Assembly (NCBI GenBank): GCA_020637595.1
Contig: JACKKE010000001.1
Location: forward strand, 310,001-374,000
Reading direction: 5' to 3'
Source of the DNA: Rhodobacter sp.
GTDB taxonomy: Bacteria; Pseudomonadota; Alphaproteobacteria; Rhodobacterales; Rhodobacteraceae
Length of the DNA stretch: 64,000 nucleotides
Shown: positions 50,977 through 60,509 of the stretch, one piece after another
How positions within the stretch are numbered: position 1 is the stretch's first letter
How the letters are laid out: every line of letters begins with the position of its first letter
Notes under the pieces: generated by a model
What the model was told of the DNA's origin: nothing
The model's input: only the letters and a program-made list of their open reading frames with translations
The model's database searches: none
Program-made: the position numbers and the translations under genes

Positions 50977-53900
50977 TCAGGCAGGGTGCAGCGCCGCAAT
51001 CGCCGCGGCGAGGGTTTCCTTGCGAAACGGTTTGGCGATATGGCCGGCGAACCCCGCGGCGATGTATTCCGCCACCTGATGGTCCATCGCGTTTGCGGTC
51101 ACCGCCAGTGCCGGCACGGGCGGGCGACCGGCACGGGTGTCGATGTCCCGGATGGCGGCCAGCGCGCCGAGCCCGTCGAGGACCGGCATCGAGATGTCGA
51201 GAAGAACCAGATCGAAATCGCCGGGCCGATAGAGGCGGCAGGCGTCGCGGCCGTCCTCGGCCAGCGCGACCTGTAGACCGAGACTGCGCAGCATGGTTTC
51301 CAGGATCTTCCGGTTGGTGCGATTGTCGTCGGCGACCAGCACCCTGAGGCCGGGCGCGACCTCGACCCGGGGCGGGGGGGCGGCCTCGGTCCTGCGGGTG
51401 CCGGCGGGCGTGACCGGCAACGAAACCGTAACCCGCGTGCCGGCGCCGGGGGCCGTATCCAGCGCGATCTCGCCGCCCATCAGCGCCACCAGACGGCGGG
51501 TGATCGACAGGCCCAGCCCGGTGCCGCCGAACCGACGCGCCGTCGACGTCTCGGCCTGCTCGAATTCGTCGAACACCTTTGCCGCCTGGTCCGCCGTCAT
51601 GCCGATGCCGGTATCGGCGACCTCGATCCGCAGCGAGTCCGTTCCGCCCGGATCGGGGGCGATCGCGGCGGTGATGACGACCGACCCGGATTCGGTGAAT
51701 TTCAGCGCGTTGCCGACCAGATTGTTGAGCACCTGCAGGATCCGGTTCGCATCGCCACTGCGCGGCGCCTCGCACCCCGCACCCAGCACAAGCTGCAGAT
51801 CGAGGCCACTGGCCGTCGCCCGCGGGGCAAAGAGCGCGCGGACGCGGCGCAGCAGCTGCGCCGGAACGAAGGCCTCGCGCGTGATGGCGAGCTTTCCGGC
51901 CTCGATCTTGGCCAGGTCGAGGATATCGTTGAGGATCGTCAACAGCCCCTCGCCGGATTCGCGGATCGTGTCGATCATCTCGCGCTGCTGGGCATCGACC
52001 GGGGTTTCGCTGAGCAGATCGGTCATCCCCAGCACCCCGGTCAGCGGGGTGCGCAGCTCGTGGCTCATATTGGCCAGAAACCGCGACTTGGCACGGTTCG
52101 CGGCCTGGGCACGCTCGGTCGCCGCGACCAGCGCGCTGACCTCGGATCCGACGCCGCGATAGCCGGCAATCCGCCCCTCGGCGTCGTAATAGGGCGCGCC
52201 CGAAATCCGCTGCCAGATCGGTGGTCGCCCGTCGGAAAAATCCATGCGATAGACGAAATCGGCAAAGCTCTGGCGGCCCTCGATCGCCAGCCGCACGGTG
52301 TTCCAGTCCCCATCGACCGCGCATCCCAGCGTGCGGGCGGCGGCATCGAACGGGCCGGCGACCGACAGGCCGATCACCGCCTCGCCGGGGATGCCGGTGG
52401 TGCGCTCGAACCCGGGCGACAGGAAGGCCAGCCGCATCGAGGAATCAAGTTCCCAGAACCAGTCGCTGCTGACCGCCGCGATGTCAGTGAACCGCTGTTC
52501 CGAGGCCTTCTGCGCCGTCAGTGCCCGTTCCAGCGCGGCCTTGGCGTCGCTCAGCGCGGCCTCGCGGGTCTTGCGGTCGGTGATGTTGATGTGCAGCCCG
52601 CTTTCTTCGGCGGCGGTGCCATCCTCGGCCCATCTCTGGACGCGGGCATGCGACAGGATCCAGATCCAGTGGCCGTCGCGGTGGCGCATGCGGAATTCAT
52701 GCGCGACATTGTTCTGCCCGGTGCCCCGCAGCCGGGCGACGCCGGTGTGCATCTGCGGCAGGTCGTCGGGATGCACGAGGCTTTCGAACCGGGCATGGGT
52801 AAAGGGCAGCAGTTCGGGCAGCCGATAGCCCAGCATCGCCGCATATTGCGCGTCGATCCGGGTGGTGCCGGAAATGGCGTCAAGCTGCCAGGTGCCGACC
52901 TCGGAGGCTTCGAGGATCGCGTGCAGACGCTCTTCGGCCAGCCGTCGCTCGGTCAGATCCAGTCCGACACCGCTGATGCGCAGCGGCAGCCCGGCGGAAT
53001 CGCGGCTGGAAATGCGTCCGCGCACCAGCATGTGCACCCAGTGGCCGCCGCGGTGACGCAGGCGGATTTCCTGTTCGATCGTATCCGAGGTTCCGGCGCG
53101 GATCGCGCCAATCGCCGCGCGCAACAGTTCGTTGTCCGAGGGGTGGATGACCCGGCGCCAGGTGTCGCGGTCGAGCCGGGTGACCACCCGGTCGTCCCAG
53201 CCGAGTATCCGCGTCCAGCCCCGGTTGATGTCGGACATACCGAGTGCGAAATCGTATTCCCAGGTGCCGATCCGTGCGCCGTCGATGATGTCGTTGAGCC
53301 GCTTCTTGGCGTCCTTCAGGGCGGTGATGTCGATGCGCAGGCCGACACGGCCGCCATCGGGTGTCGACTGCTCGATGACCCGCAGCCAGCGCCCCGAGGC
53401 CAGCTGCACCTCCAGCGAGCTGACCGGCTGTCGGCGTGAATCCAGTCGCGCCGCGACAAAGGCCTCGGCCCCGCCCGGCATGGTGGCGAATTCACCGTCA
53501 CCGACCGCCAGCCGCAGCAGATCGGCAAACGGGATCCCCGGTTTGACCCGGTCCGGGTGCGACCGGAACAGGGCCCGATAATTGCTGTTGCACATCACCA
53601 GCCGGTCGTCGGCATCGAAATAGGCGAAACCGTCCGGCAATGCCTCGACCGCGTCGCGCAGTCGGTCGCGGGCGGCGTCGGCCTCGTGCGCCAGATGCGC
53701 CAGCTCTGCCTCATGGTGCTTGCGCTGGGTGATGTCGGTTTCGATGATCAGAAACCCGTCCAGCGTGCCTTCCGGGCGCAGGAAGGGCTTGACCTCGACA
53801 TCGACCCAATAGGGTTGGCCGTGCCGGTCGTGCTTGAAAACCTCGGCGCGGCAGCTGCTGCGGGTCTCGATGGCGCGGGCGATCCGCGCCAGAACCGCCG

Positions 53901-55008
53901 GGTCCGAGGCCGGATCGGCAAAATCTGCCGGGTGCCGGCCGCGAACCTCGCCCAGCGTCCAGCCGGTGCGCGCCTCGAACGCGGGATTCACCCAGCGGAT
54001 GGACTGATCGGCGGCGAGAACGATCACCAGATTGGTGGTCAGGCGCGTGATTTCGCCCAGCATCGCGGATTCGTCGTCGCGGGCACGCTCGTCGGTCACG
54101 TCACGGATCCGAAAGACATAGCCCGATCCGCTGCCGTCGCGCCGTGCAATGGTCAGCGCATACCAACGCCGCGCGGCACCAGAGCCCAGCGGATAGGGCG
54201 GCAGGGTGGCGGTGCCGTCGCGGCGCGCGCGGGCCATGCCTTCGCGCTGCAGCCGCGCGATCCCGGGCGGCAGCGTATCCTCCAGCGTCAGGCCGAGGAT
54301 CTCCTCGGGTGGGGCAGCCAGCAATTCCGGCCGCGTGCAGTGGAAATCAATGCAGCGACCGTCCTCGTCGATTTCCAGCAGCAGTTCCGGCATCGCCGCC
54401 AGCGTTGCGCGTAACCGCGCCAGCGTCTCGCGCTCGGCCCGGCGGGCCGCATCGCGCTCCTCCTCGGCGTGATACCGGGCGAGCGAGGACATCAGTCCGT
54501 CGGCCAGTGCCCGGGTCAGCCACAGGTCATAGTCGGAAAACGGCTGTGTCGCCTGCACCCGATCGAGCTTGACGAACCCCGCGAGGTGCCCGTCGCGCAT
54601 CACCGGCACCGCCAGGGCGGCGCGGATCGACAGGCCGTGCATCGCCGTTCCCAGCGGAAGGGCGGGCAGCGCCGCCGTGTCGTCGACGATCAGGGCCTCG
54701 CCCGCTGCAAGGTTCGACAGGCCTTGAACCAGGGCTGCAACCAGCGCCTCGCGTTGTGCCCCGTCGACTGCGGGCGTGCCCGGTGCGCACCAGTGATGCG
54801 GCGTGCCCCAGACCCCGTGGCGGCGCACAACGACAAAGGCGCGATCGGCACCGACTGCATGCGCCAGCCGGCCCAGCACCGACTCGATGGCATGACCCAG
54901 GTCGCGCGGCCCGGCGCGCAACAAGACCCCCAGCGCCTCGGCCACCAGGGCATAGGTTTCGGACTGGATACGCGGGGGATGCTCCGCGTGTCGGATCCCG
55001 TCTTCCAT
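50977..55008 (-). CDS. hybrid sensor histidine kinase, GAF + six PAS domains
   Basis: A 1343-residue protein without clear membrane segments. An N-terminal GAF-like domain (about residues 20-175) is followed by six PAS domains (about 185-960). The dimerisation domain has the phospho-acceptor His983 in ANMSHELRTPLTG. An ATPase domain contains the N-box LVGNALKFTESG and FGGTGLGLSITRR. A C-terminal receiver has phospho-Asp1271 in LVLLDISMP. Internal receivers usually pass phosphate to a separate phosphotransfer protein, not found here. The many PAS domains suggest soluble redox, light or ligand inputs. The output is unknown. Confidence 0.9.
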   Translation of the reverse strand: MEDGIRHAEHPPRIQSETYALVAEALGVLLRAGPRDLGHAIESVLGRLAHAVGADRAFVVVRRHGVWGTPHHWCAPGTPAVDGAQREALVAALVQGLSNLAAGEALIVDDTAALPALPLGTAMHGLSIRAALAVPVMRDGHLAGFVKLDRVQATQPFSDYDLWLTRALADGLMSSLARYHAEEERDAARRAERETLARLRATLAAMPELLLEIDEDGRCIDFHCTRPELLAAPPEEILGLTLEDTLPPGIARLQREGMARARRDGTATLPPYPLGSGAARRWYALTIARRDGSGSGYVFRIRDVTDERARDDESAMLGEITRLTTNLVIVLAADQSIRWVNPAFEARTGWTLGEVRGRHPADFADPASDPAVLARIARAIETRSSCRAEVFKHDRHGQPYWVDVEVKPFLRPEGTLDGFLIIETDITQRKHHEAELAHLAHEADAARDRLRDAVEALPDGFAYFDADDRLVMCNSNYRALFRSHPDRVKPGIPFADLLRLAVGDGEFATMPGGAEAFVAARLDSRRQPVSSLEVQLASGRWLRVIEQSTPDGGRVGLRIDITALKDAKKRLNDIIDGARIGTWEYDFALGMSDINRGWTRILGWDDRVVTRLDRDTWRRVIHPSDNELLRAAIGAIRAGTSDTIEQEIRLRHRGGHWVHMLVRGRISSRDSAGLPLRISGVGLDLTERRLAEERLHAILEASEVGTWQLDAISGTTRIDAQYAAMLGYRLPELLPFTHARFESLVHPDDLPQMHTGVARLRGTGQNNVAHEFRMRHRDGHWIWILSHARVQRWAEDGTAAEESGLHINITDRKTREAALSDAKAALERALTAQKASEQRFTDIAAVSSDWFWELDSSMRLAFLSPGFERTTGIPGEAVIGLSVAGPFDAAARTLGCAVDGDWNTVRLAIEGRQSFADFVYRMDFSDGRPPIWQRISGAPYYDAEGRIAGYRGVGSEVSALVAATERAQAANRAKSRFLANMSHELRTPLTGVLGMTDLLSETPVDAQQREMIDTIRESGEGLLTILNDILDLAKIEAGKLAITREAFVPAQLLRRVRALFAPRATASGLDLQLVLGAGCEAPRSGDANRILQVLNNLVGNALKFTESGSVVITAAIAPDPGGTDSLRIEVADTGIGMTADQAAKVFDEFEQAETSTARRFGGTGLGLSITRRLVALMGGEIALDTAPGAGTRVTVSLPVTPAGTRRTEAAPPPRVEVAPGLRVLVADDNRTNRKILETMLRSLGLQVALAEDGRDACRLYRPGDFDLVLLDISMPVLDGLGALAAIRDIDTRAGRPPVPALAVTANAMDHQVAEYIAAGFAGHIAKPFRKETLAAAIAALHPA

Positions 55009-55162
55009 TGTTCGGTGCCGCCTTCACTCGTCTTAGGCGAGAATAGCAAGGAGAGAATACCATGACAGCTTGAAAATCGGTTAATCGCGCCCGGAAAGCT
55101 ATGCTTGCCTCTGCGGCATCTGCCGATCAGTCTGGCAGGACCATAACCGAGGAGACCCCGCG

Positions 55163-56008
55163 ATGACCCAGCCCCCCGCCGACGCCGATGCCCGCCGCGC
55201 CGTTGCGCCGGTGATCTGCTATCCCGACGACACGCTGCCGGTGGCCGACCTTGCGCTTTATGCCCGCGCGCGCGCCGGGGCGCGCAAGACCGGCGAGGTG
55301 GTCGTGCCGCCGCGCGACGGCCGGGCCTTCCGCGTGCCCGCGGGCAGCTTTTTCCGCATCTCCTGCCCCGACGGTGCCCAGGTCGGAGACCTCAACCTGT
55401 TCAACGCCAACGATCTTTCGGAACGCTTCTATTCCGGCAAGACCCGGGCGCTGCATGGCACGCATCTGACGGTGGGCGACCGGATGTGGTCGTCCTTTCC
55501 GGCACTCAGGCCGATGGCGACGATCACCGCGGATACGCTCGACTGGTATGGGGTCGATACCTATGGCGGCCGGGTCCATGACGTGATCGGCACACGCTGC
55601 GATCCCTACACCCATTGGCTGCTGTCGGGCGGCGATCGGTATCACCATTGCTGCCACTCGAACCTGACCCGTGCGCTGAGCGCCGAGGGCGTGGTCCCGG
55701 AACAGGCCGAAGGGCTGGTGCATGATGTGCTCAACGTCTTCATGTGCACCGGCTTCACCGCCGACACCGGCCAGTATTTCATGAAGGCCAGCCCGGTGCG
55801 CCGGGGCGACTATCTGGAGTTCTTTGCCGAGATCGACCTGCTCGGCGTCCTGTCGGCCTGCCCGGGCGGCGATTGCGGATCCGAACACTCCTCGGACGCC
55901 GCCGCCTGCCATCCGCTGCTGGTCGAGGTTTTCGCGCCCGATCCCGCCGATCTGCAGGGTTGGACGCCGCCGCCGATCAACGGCTACGATCGTTCACACG
56001 GGCTCTGA
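55163..56008 (+). CDS. DUF1989 (urea carboxylase-associated) family protein
   Basis: A 281-residue protein with the family phrases VPAGSFFRISCPDGAQVGDLNLFN, RCDPYTHWLLSGGDRYHHCCHSNL and the Cys-rich SACPGGDCGSEHSSDAAACHPLLVE. Cys and His residues suggest a metal site. Relatives are encoded next to urea carboxylase or guanidine-related genes; none is adjacent here, although urease lies 25 kb away. Monocistronic, with GAGGAGACC before the start. The reaction is not known. Confidence 0.75.
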   Translation: MTQPPADADARRAVAPVICYPDDTLPVADLALYARARAGARKTGEVVVPPRDGRAFRVPAGSFFRISCPDGAQVGDLNLFNANDLSERFYSGKTRALHGTHLTVGDRMWSSFPALRPMATITADTLDWYGVDTYGGRVHDVIGTRCDPYTHWLLSGGDRYHHCCHSNLTRALSAEGVVPEQAEGLVHDVLNVFMCTGFTADTGQYFMKASPVRRGDYLEFFAEIDLLGVLSACPGGDCGSEHSSDAAACHPLLVEVFAPDPADLQGWTPPPINGYDRSHGL

Positions 56009-56045
56009 GCCGGCCCTTTCATCTTGCTGAAAATACGCAAAAATC

Positions 56046-56717
56046 CTACGGCGCCCAATGCACCGTCGCGTCGTGCAGCAGCGCGGCAATCGGCGCCTGC
56101 ATCGGATCCATGCGCACGGCCTTTTCCAGCGCACGGCGTTTCTCGTCGCCGGTGATCAGCACATGCAGCGCATAGGCGCCTTTCAGCACCGGCACGGTCA
56201 GGGTCATCCGGGGTTCGGGGACGCCCGGGCCGGTCATCGGCAGGACCGGCGGGGCATCGTGGGCCAGCGCCTCGGCCAGGCGGTCGGCGCCGGGAAACAG
56301 CGAGGCGGTGTGCATGTCCGCCCCCATGCCCACCAGCGCCACGTCGACCGGCAACAGCGGCGCGACCTCGGCGGTGATATCCTCGAGCGCGTCTTCGGGC
56401 CGGGGCAGGGGACGCCACAGCGGGATCAACCGCGCCGGCGCGGCCTTGCCACGCAAGAGGCGCGCCCGGATCTGCCCCGCGTTCGAACGGGGATGCCCCT
56501 CGGGCAGCCAGCGTTCGTCGCCGGGAATGACGTCGATGCGCTCCCATTCCAGATCGACCGCCGCGAGCAGGTCAAAGACCGGGCCAGGCGTCATGCCGCC
56601 GGGCACCGCGAACAGCGCCCGGTCGCGCCGCGCCAGCGCCTCGCGCAACTCGCGCGACAGCTGCCGCGCCAGCGACAGCATCATCATGTCGGCGTCAGGG
56701 TAGTCGTTGAAGTCCAT
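56046..56717 (-). CDS. pgl: 6-phosphogluconolactonase
   Basis: A 223-residue member of the NagB/DevB fold: FAVPGGMTPGPVFDLL, DVIPGDERWLPEGHPRSNAGQIR and LVGMGADMHTASLFPGAD are the lactonase motifs. It hydrolyses 6-phosphogluconolactone made by Zwf, encoded just upstream. The start at 56717 overlaps the zwf stop by one base (TGATG); a longer in-frame start would run into zwf. Confidence 0.93.
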   Translation of the reverse strand: MDFNDYPDADMMMLSLARQLSRELREALARRDRALFAVPGGMTPGPVFDLLAAVDLEWERIDVIPGDERWLPEGHPRSNAGQIRARLLRGKAAPARLIPLWRPLPRPEDALEDITAEVAPLLPVDVALVGMGADMHTASLFPGADRLAEALAHDAPPVLPMTGPGVPEPRMTLTVPVLKGAYALHVLITGDEKRRALEKAVRMDPMQAPIAALLHDATVHWAP

Positions 56718-58165
56718 CAGCGGATCTCGCGCCAGCGTCGCCCATCTCGGTGCATCAGCATAAGCGCATCCTCCGGGCCGGACGACCCCGGATCGTAAGT
56801 GCGTGGCCGGTCGGCGGATTTCTGCCATCCGGCGATGATCGGATCGGTCCAGGCCCAGGCGGCCTCGACCTCGTCGCCGCGCATGAACAGGGTCTGGTTG
56901 CCGCGGATCACATCCATGATCAGCCGCTCATAGGCGTCGGGGATCGGCACGTCGTCGCCCAGCGCCTCGGCAAAGGACATGTCCAGCGCCACGTCCTTCA
57001 GCCGCATGCCGCCCGGTCCCGGTTCCTTGATCATCACCTTCAGCGTCATGCCCTCGTCGGGTTGCAGGCGGATCACCAGGATATTCGCCTTCCACGGCGC
57101 ATCCTCGCCAAAGATCGAATGCGGCGGGTCGCGGAAGGTCACGGCGATTTCCGAGGCCCGCGCGCGCAGCCGCTTGCCGGTGCGCAGATAGAAGGGCGTG
57201 CCCTTCCAGCGCCAGTTCGAGATGCCGACCTTGAGCGCGATATAGCTCTCGGTCAGCGACTGCGGATTCTCGACCTCGACCAGATACGAGGGGCTTTCCG
57301 CCCCCGCGCCATACTGGCCGCGCACGATATCGTCGGCGCGCACCGGATCCAGCGCGCGGATCACCTTGAGTTTCTCGTCGCGCACCGCATCGGGTTCGAA
57401 GGAATGCGGGGGCTCCATCGCGATCAGGCACAGCAGCTGCATCAGGTGGTTCTGCACCATGTCGCGCATCGCGCCGGATTTGTCGTAATAGGGTCCGCGG
57501 CCGCCAACGCCGACGGTCTCGGCCACGGTGATCTGCACATGGTCGACAAAGCGCGCATTCCACAGCGGTTCGAACAGGATGTTGGCAAAGCGCACCGCCA
57601 TCAGGTTCTGCACCGTCTCCTTGCCCAGGTAATGGTCGATCCGGTAGATCTGCGTTTCGTCGAAATGCGCCGCCAGCGTCTGGTTCAGGACGCGCGCTGT
57701 CTCCAGATCATGGCCAAAGGGTTTCTCGACGACGATCCGGGTTTCGGCCGTCACCATGCCGTGCTGGCCCAGACGCTCGGCCAGCGGGCCGAACAGCGAC
57801 GGACCGACCGAGAAATAGAACGCTCGCACCACACCGTCGCGCAGCGTGTCGGACAGGGCCGTCCAGCCATCCTCACCCAGGGCATCCACTGCGACATAGT
57901 CGAGGCGTTCAAAGAAGCTGGCGCGGCAATCGGGGCCGGGCGCATGATCTCCGAGGAACTCGTCAAAAGCCTCGGAAACCATTGCCAAAAAGGCGTCTCG
58001 ATCCATCTCGGTGCGGGCCGCGCCAATGATCCGGGCATCATCGGGCATCTGCCCGTCGGCATGACGCCGGCACAGCGCGGGCAGGATCTTGCGCCGGGCC
58101 AGATCGCCGGTGGCGCCAAAGATGACAAGGTCGAAGGGATCGACGGGAATGACGCGGGCGACCAT
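56717..58165 (-). CDS. zwf: glucose-6-phosphate 1-dehydrogenase
   Basis: A 482-residue enzyme: NADP fold LVIFGATGDLARRKILPAL, the active-site motif RIDHYLGKE, and the substrate-region phrase KPFGHDLETARVLN. It feeds the Entner-Doudoroff and oxidative pentose phosphate pathways. ATG 58165 is chosen for usual family length and AGAGG upstream; an ATG at 58213 is in frame and would add 16 residues. Transcribed with pgl. Confidence 0.95.
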   Translation of the reverse strand: MVARVIPVDPFDLVIFGATGDLARRKILPALCRRHADGQMPDDARIIGAARTEMDRDAFLAMVSEAFDEFLGDHAPGPDCRASFFERLDYVAVDALGEDGWTALSDTLRDGVVRAFYFSVGPSLFGPLAERLGQHGMVTAETRIVVEKPFGHDLETARVLNQTLAAHFDETQIYRIDHYLGKETVQNLMAVRFANILFEPLWNARFVDHVQITVAETVGVGGRGPYYDKSGAMRDMVQNHLMQLLCLIAMEPPHSFEPDAVRDEKLKVIRALDPVRADDIVRGQYGAGAESPSYLVEVENPQSLTESYIALKVGISNWRWKGTPFYLRTGKRLRARASEIAVTFRDPPHSIFGEDAPWKANILVIRLQPDEGMTLKVMIKEPGPGGMRLKDVALDMSFAEALGDDVPIPDAYERLIMDVIRGNQTLFMRGDEVEAAWAWTDPIIAGWQKSADRPRTYDPGSSGPEDALMLMHRDGRRWREIR

Positions 58166-58255
58166 GCGGCCTCTGGTGGTGTTAGCGATAACTGCGCGCG
58201 GAGATACCCTCATGGCGTTTCAAAGTCCAGAGAGAACGCGGTCCTGCCGACGGGA

Positions 58256-58843
58256 TCACGCGTCGAGTTCGGTATCCCAATAGAGATAGTCGGTCCAGCT
58301 TTCATGCAAGTGGTTGGGGGGGAACCGACGGCCGATGTCAACCAGATCCTGCGCCATCGGTCGGCGCGGCGTCTTGCGCAGCGTCAGCCCGGATGCCCGC
58401 AGCGTTTTCGACCCCTTGCGGACGTTGCAGGGCGCGCAGGCGGCGACCACGTTTTCCCAGCTGGTGACGCCCCCGAGCGCCCGCGGGATCACATGGTCAA
58501 AGGTCAGATCGTGCCGCGAACCGCAGTATTGACAGGAAAATTCGTCCCGCAAGAAAAGATTAAAGCGCGTGAAGGCCACGCGCTTTCGGGGTTTGACGAA
58601 ATCTTTGAGAACCACGACCGAGGGTATTCGCATCTCGAACCGCTGGCTGCGCACCGTCTGTTCGTATTCGGCGACAATGTCGACACGGTCCATCCAGACC
58701 GCCTTGACTGCCTCCTGCCACGGCCAGAGCGACAGGGGATAATAGGACAGGGGTCGGTAGTCGGCATTGAGCACCAGCGCCGGATGCTGCCGCAGCGCCG
58801 CCGGCTCGTGCACGAAATGGCCCCTGAAATCGCCGTCCATCAT
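58256..58843 (-). CDS. HNH endonuclease-domain protein
   Basis: A 195-residue protein with a C-terminal HNH domain: FSCQYCGSRHDLTFDHVIPRALGG, then ENVVAACAPCNVRKGSKT. The CxxC pairs hold the structural zinc, and the His in FDHVIP is the catalytic base. The N-terminal half (LNADYRPLSYYPLSLWPWQEAV) is shared by a common chromosomal HNH family in alphaproteobacteria. No restriction partner is nearby, so DNA repair or housekeeping is more likely than defence. Confidence 0.87.
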   Translation of the reverse strand: MMDGDFRGHFVHEPAALRQHPALVLNADYRPLSYYPLSLWPWQEAVKAVWMDRVDIVAEYEQTVRSQRFEMRIPSVVVLKDFVKPRKRVAFTRFNLFLRDEFSCQYCGSRHDLTFDHVIPRALGGVTSWENVVAACAPCNVRKGSKTLRASGLTLRKTPRRPMAQDLVDIGRRFPPNHLHESWTDYLYWDTELDA

Positions 58844-58982
58844 GGTTCGTCCCTTAACCCGCGAGACACCCGGTCATCCAGTCAGCCTGACTATATCCGG
58901 TGTTTCCTGCATGGCAAGCCCGCCAGATCGGGTGCCCACGGGAAGGGTAGGGGGATTGCGTAACGAATGTGCGACGCGAAAC

Positions 58983-59648
58983 TCAGGCAGGCAGTTTCTC
59001 GTGCAGGAAACCAAGCGCCAGCGACAGCCCCTCGTTGTCGATGGAATGGCCCAACCCCTTGCAGACATGGGCATAGGTCTCGAATCCGGCCTGCACCAGC
59101 GCGTCGGCGGCCTCGGGCAGGGATTGCACCGGCACCATCGGGTCGGCATCGCCGTGGATCAGCAGCACCGGCGGTTTCGCCGTGGTTTCCGCGGCCAGTG
59201 CCTCGGGCTGCAGCAGCCGGCCCGAGAAGCCGACCAGCGCGGCGATCGGCTGCGCGCGGCGCGGCGCGATGTGCAGGCTCATCATCGTGCCCTGGCTGAA
59301 GCCGACCAGCGCCAGCGCCGAGGCTGGCAGCCCCTCGTCCGCCAGCACCTGGTCGATGAAGGCGTTCAGATCCTCGGCCGCCTGCACCTGCCCCGCGCGC
59401 GCCGCCTCCTCGGTCGAACCATCCAGCCAGGGAATGCAGAACCACTGATAGCCATAGGGATTGCCGGCGCAGTTCTCGGGCGCATCAGGGCTGTAGAAGG
59501 CGGTGTCGGGCAGATGCGGCGCCAGCGGATCGGCCAGTCCCAGCAGATCGGCGCCATTGGCGCCATAGCCATGAACGAAGATCACGACCGATTTCGCAGC
59601 GCCCTTGGGGGCGCCCTTGCGGGCCGAGGTCAGCGGGCGAGGGGACAT
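58983..59648 (-). CDS. phospholipase/carboxylesterase family hydrolase
   Basis: A 221-residue esterase of the acyl-protein thioesterase type: oxyanion strand VVIFVHGYGANGADLLGL, nucleophile LVGFSQGTMMSLH, Asp in LLIHGDADPMVPV and His in KGLGHSIDNEGL. The start at 59648 follows GGAAAGGATC. It probably cleaves short carboxyl esters in the cytoplasm. It lies 23 bases downstream of the glycosylase gene, likely co-transcribed. Confidence 0.86.
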   Translation of the reverse strand: MSPRPLTSARKGAPKGAAKSVVIFVHGYGANGADLLGLADPLAPHLPDTAFYSPDAPENCAGNPYGYQWFCIPWLDGSTEEAARAGQVQAAEDLNAFIDQVLADEGLPASALALVGFSQGTMMSLHIAPRRAQPIAALVGFSGRLLQPEALAAETTAKPPVLLIHGDADPMVPVQSLPEAADALVQAGFETYAHVCKGLGHSIDNEGLSLALGFLHEKLPA

Positions 59649-59671
59649 GAACGATCCTTTCCGGTCGATTG

Positions 59672-60304
59672 TCAGACAATGCCTTCGCGGCTTTTGATGT
59701 GATGGTAGTAGTGCCACAGCAAGCCGGCGGCAACCGTGCGCCAGGGCGACCAGGCCTCGGCCATCGTGCGCAACGGCTTTTCGCGCGGCCGCTCGGGCAG
59801 GTCGAACAGGACACGCACGGCTTCCTGCAACGCCAGGTCGTTGGGCGCGAAGACATCGGCCCGGCCGAGGCTGAACATCGCATAGATCTCGGCGGTCCAG
59901 CGGCCGATGCCGGGCACCGCGGTCAGGGTCTCGACGATCACCGGCTCGGGCGCCGTGCGCAGCGCGTCAAAGTCGATCCCGGCCTCGGCCAGCGCCCTGA
60001 CATAGCGCGCCTTCTGCCGGCTCAGCCCGTTCGCGCGCAGATCGTCGTCGCTGGCGGCGGCGATCATTGCCGGGTCGGTCAGGCCGGCGGTCTCCAGCCG
60101 TGCCTTGATCGCCCGCGCCGAGGCGACCGAGACCTGCTGGCTGACGATGGCGCTCATCAAGGCCTCGAACCCGTCCTCGCGCCGCCGCAAGGGTGGCGGG
60201 CCGCAAAGGTCAAGCGCCTGCGCAAACCTTGGCTCGGCCGTGGCCAGCCAGGCGGCGCCTTCGGCCATGCACGCGTCTGTGGTCAGGATGCGTCCGACGG
60301 TCAT
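59672..60304 (-). CDS. DNA-3-methyladenine glycosylase II (AlkA family)
   Basis: A 210-residue helix-hairpin-helix GPD glycosylase: ALMSAIVSQQVSVASARAIK, the hairpin LTAVPGIGRWTAEIYAMFSLGRADVFAPNDLAL with its catalytic Asp, and a C-terminal WSPWRTVAAGLLWHYY. It excises alkylated purines in base-excision repair. ATG 60304 is preferred; ATG 60319 is a close alternative. No N-terminal Ada-type domain. Confidence 0.88.
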   Translation of the reverse strand: MTVGRILTTDACMAEGAAWLATAEPRFAQALDLCGPPPLRRREDGFEALMSAIVSQQVSVASARAIKARLETAGLTDPAMIAAASDDDLRANGLSRQKARYVRALAEAGIDFDALRTAPEPVIVETLTAVPGIGRWTAEIYAMFSLGRADVFAPNDLALQEAVRVLFDLPERPREKPLRTMAEAWSPWRTVAAGLLWHYYHHIKSREGIV

Positions 60305-60509
60305 GGCGGCATTGTGCATGCGCCATCGCCCGCGGCAAGCCCCCCGAACCGGGCCCGCGAACCGGCGAGGCGCGATCGGGTCTCCGTCGCGGCGTGTTGC
60401 GTCAAGGCTGCACAACCGGAACGAAGCCGCTTTGCAACGATGGTTTCCTCTGGGCAAGGCCCGGGCTTCTTGGCAGAAAGGGACAAGGGAAACTTTCTGG
60501 ACGATTTTC

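Noticed and set aside
58256..58843. The HNH nuclease as part of a defence or restriction system
   Set aside because: No methylase, specificity subunit or other defence gene is adjacent; the sequence fits a common chromosomal HNH family.
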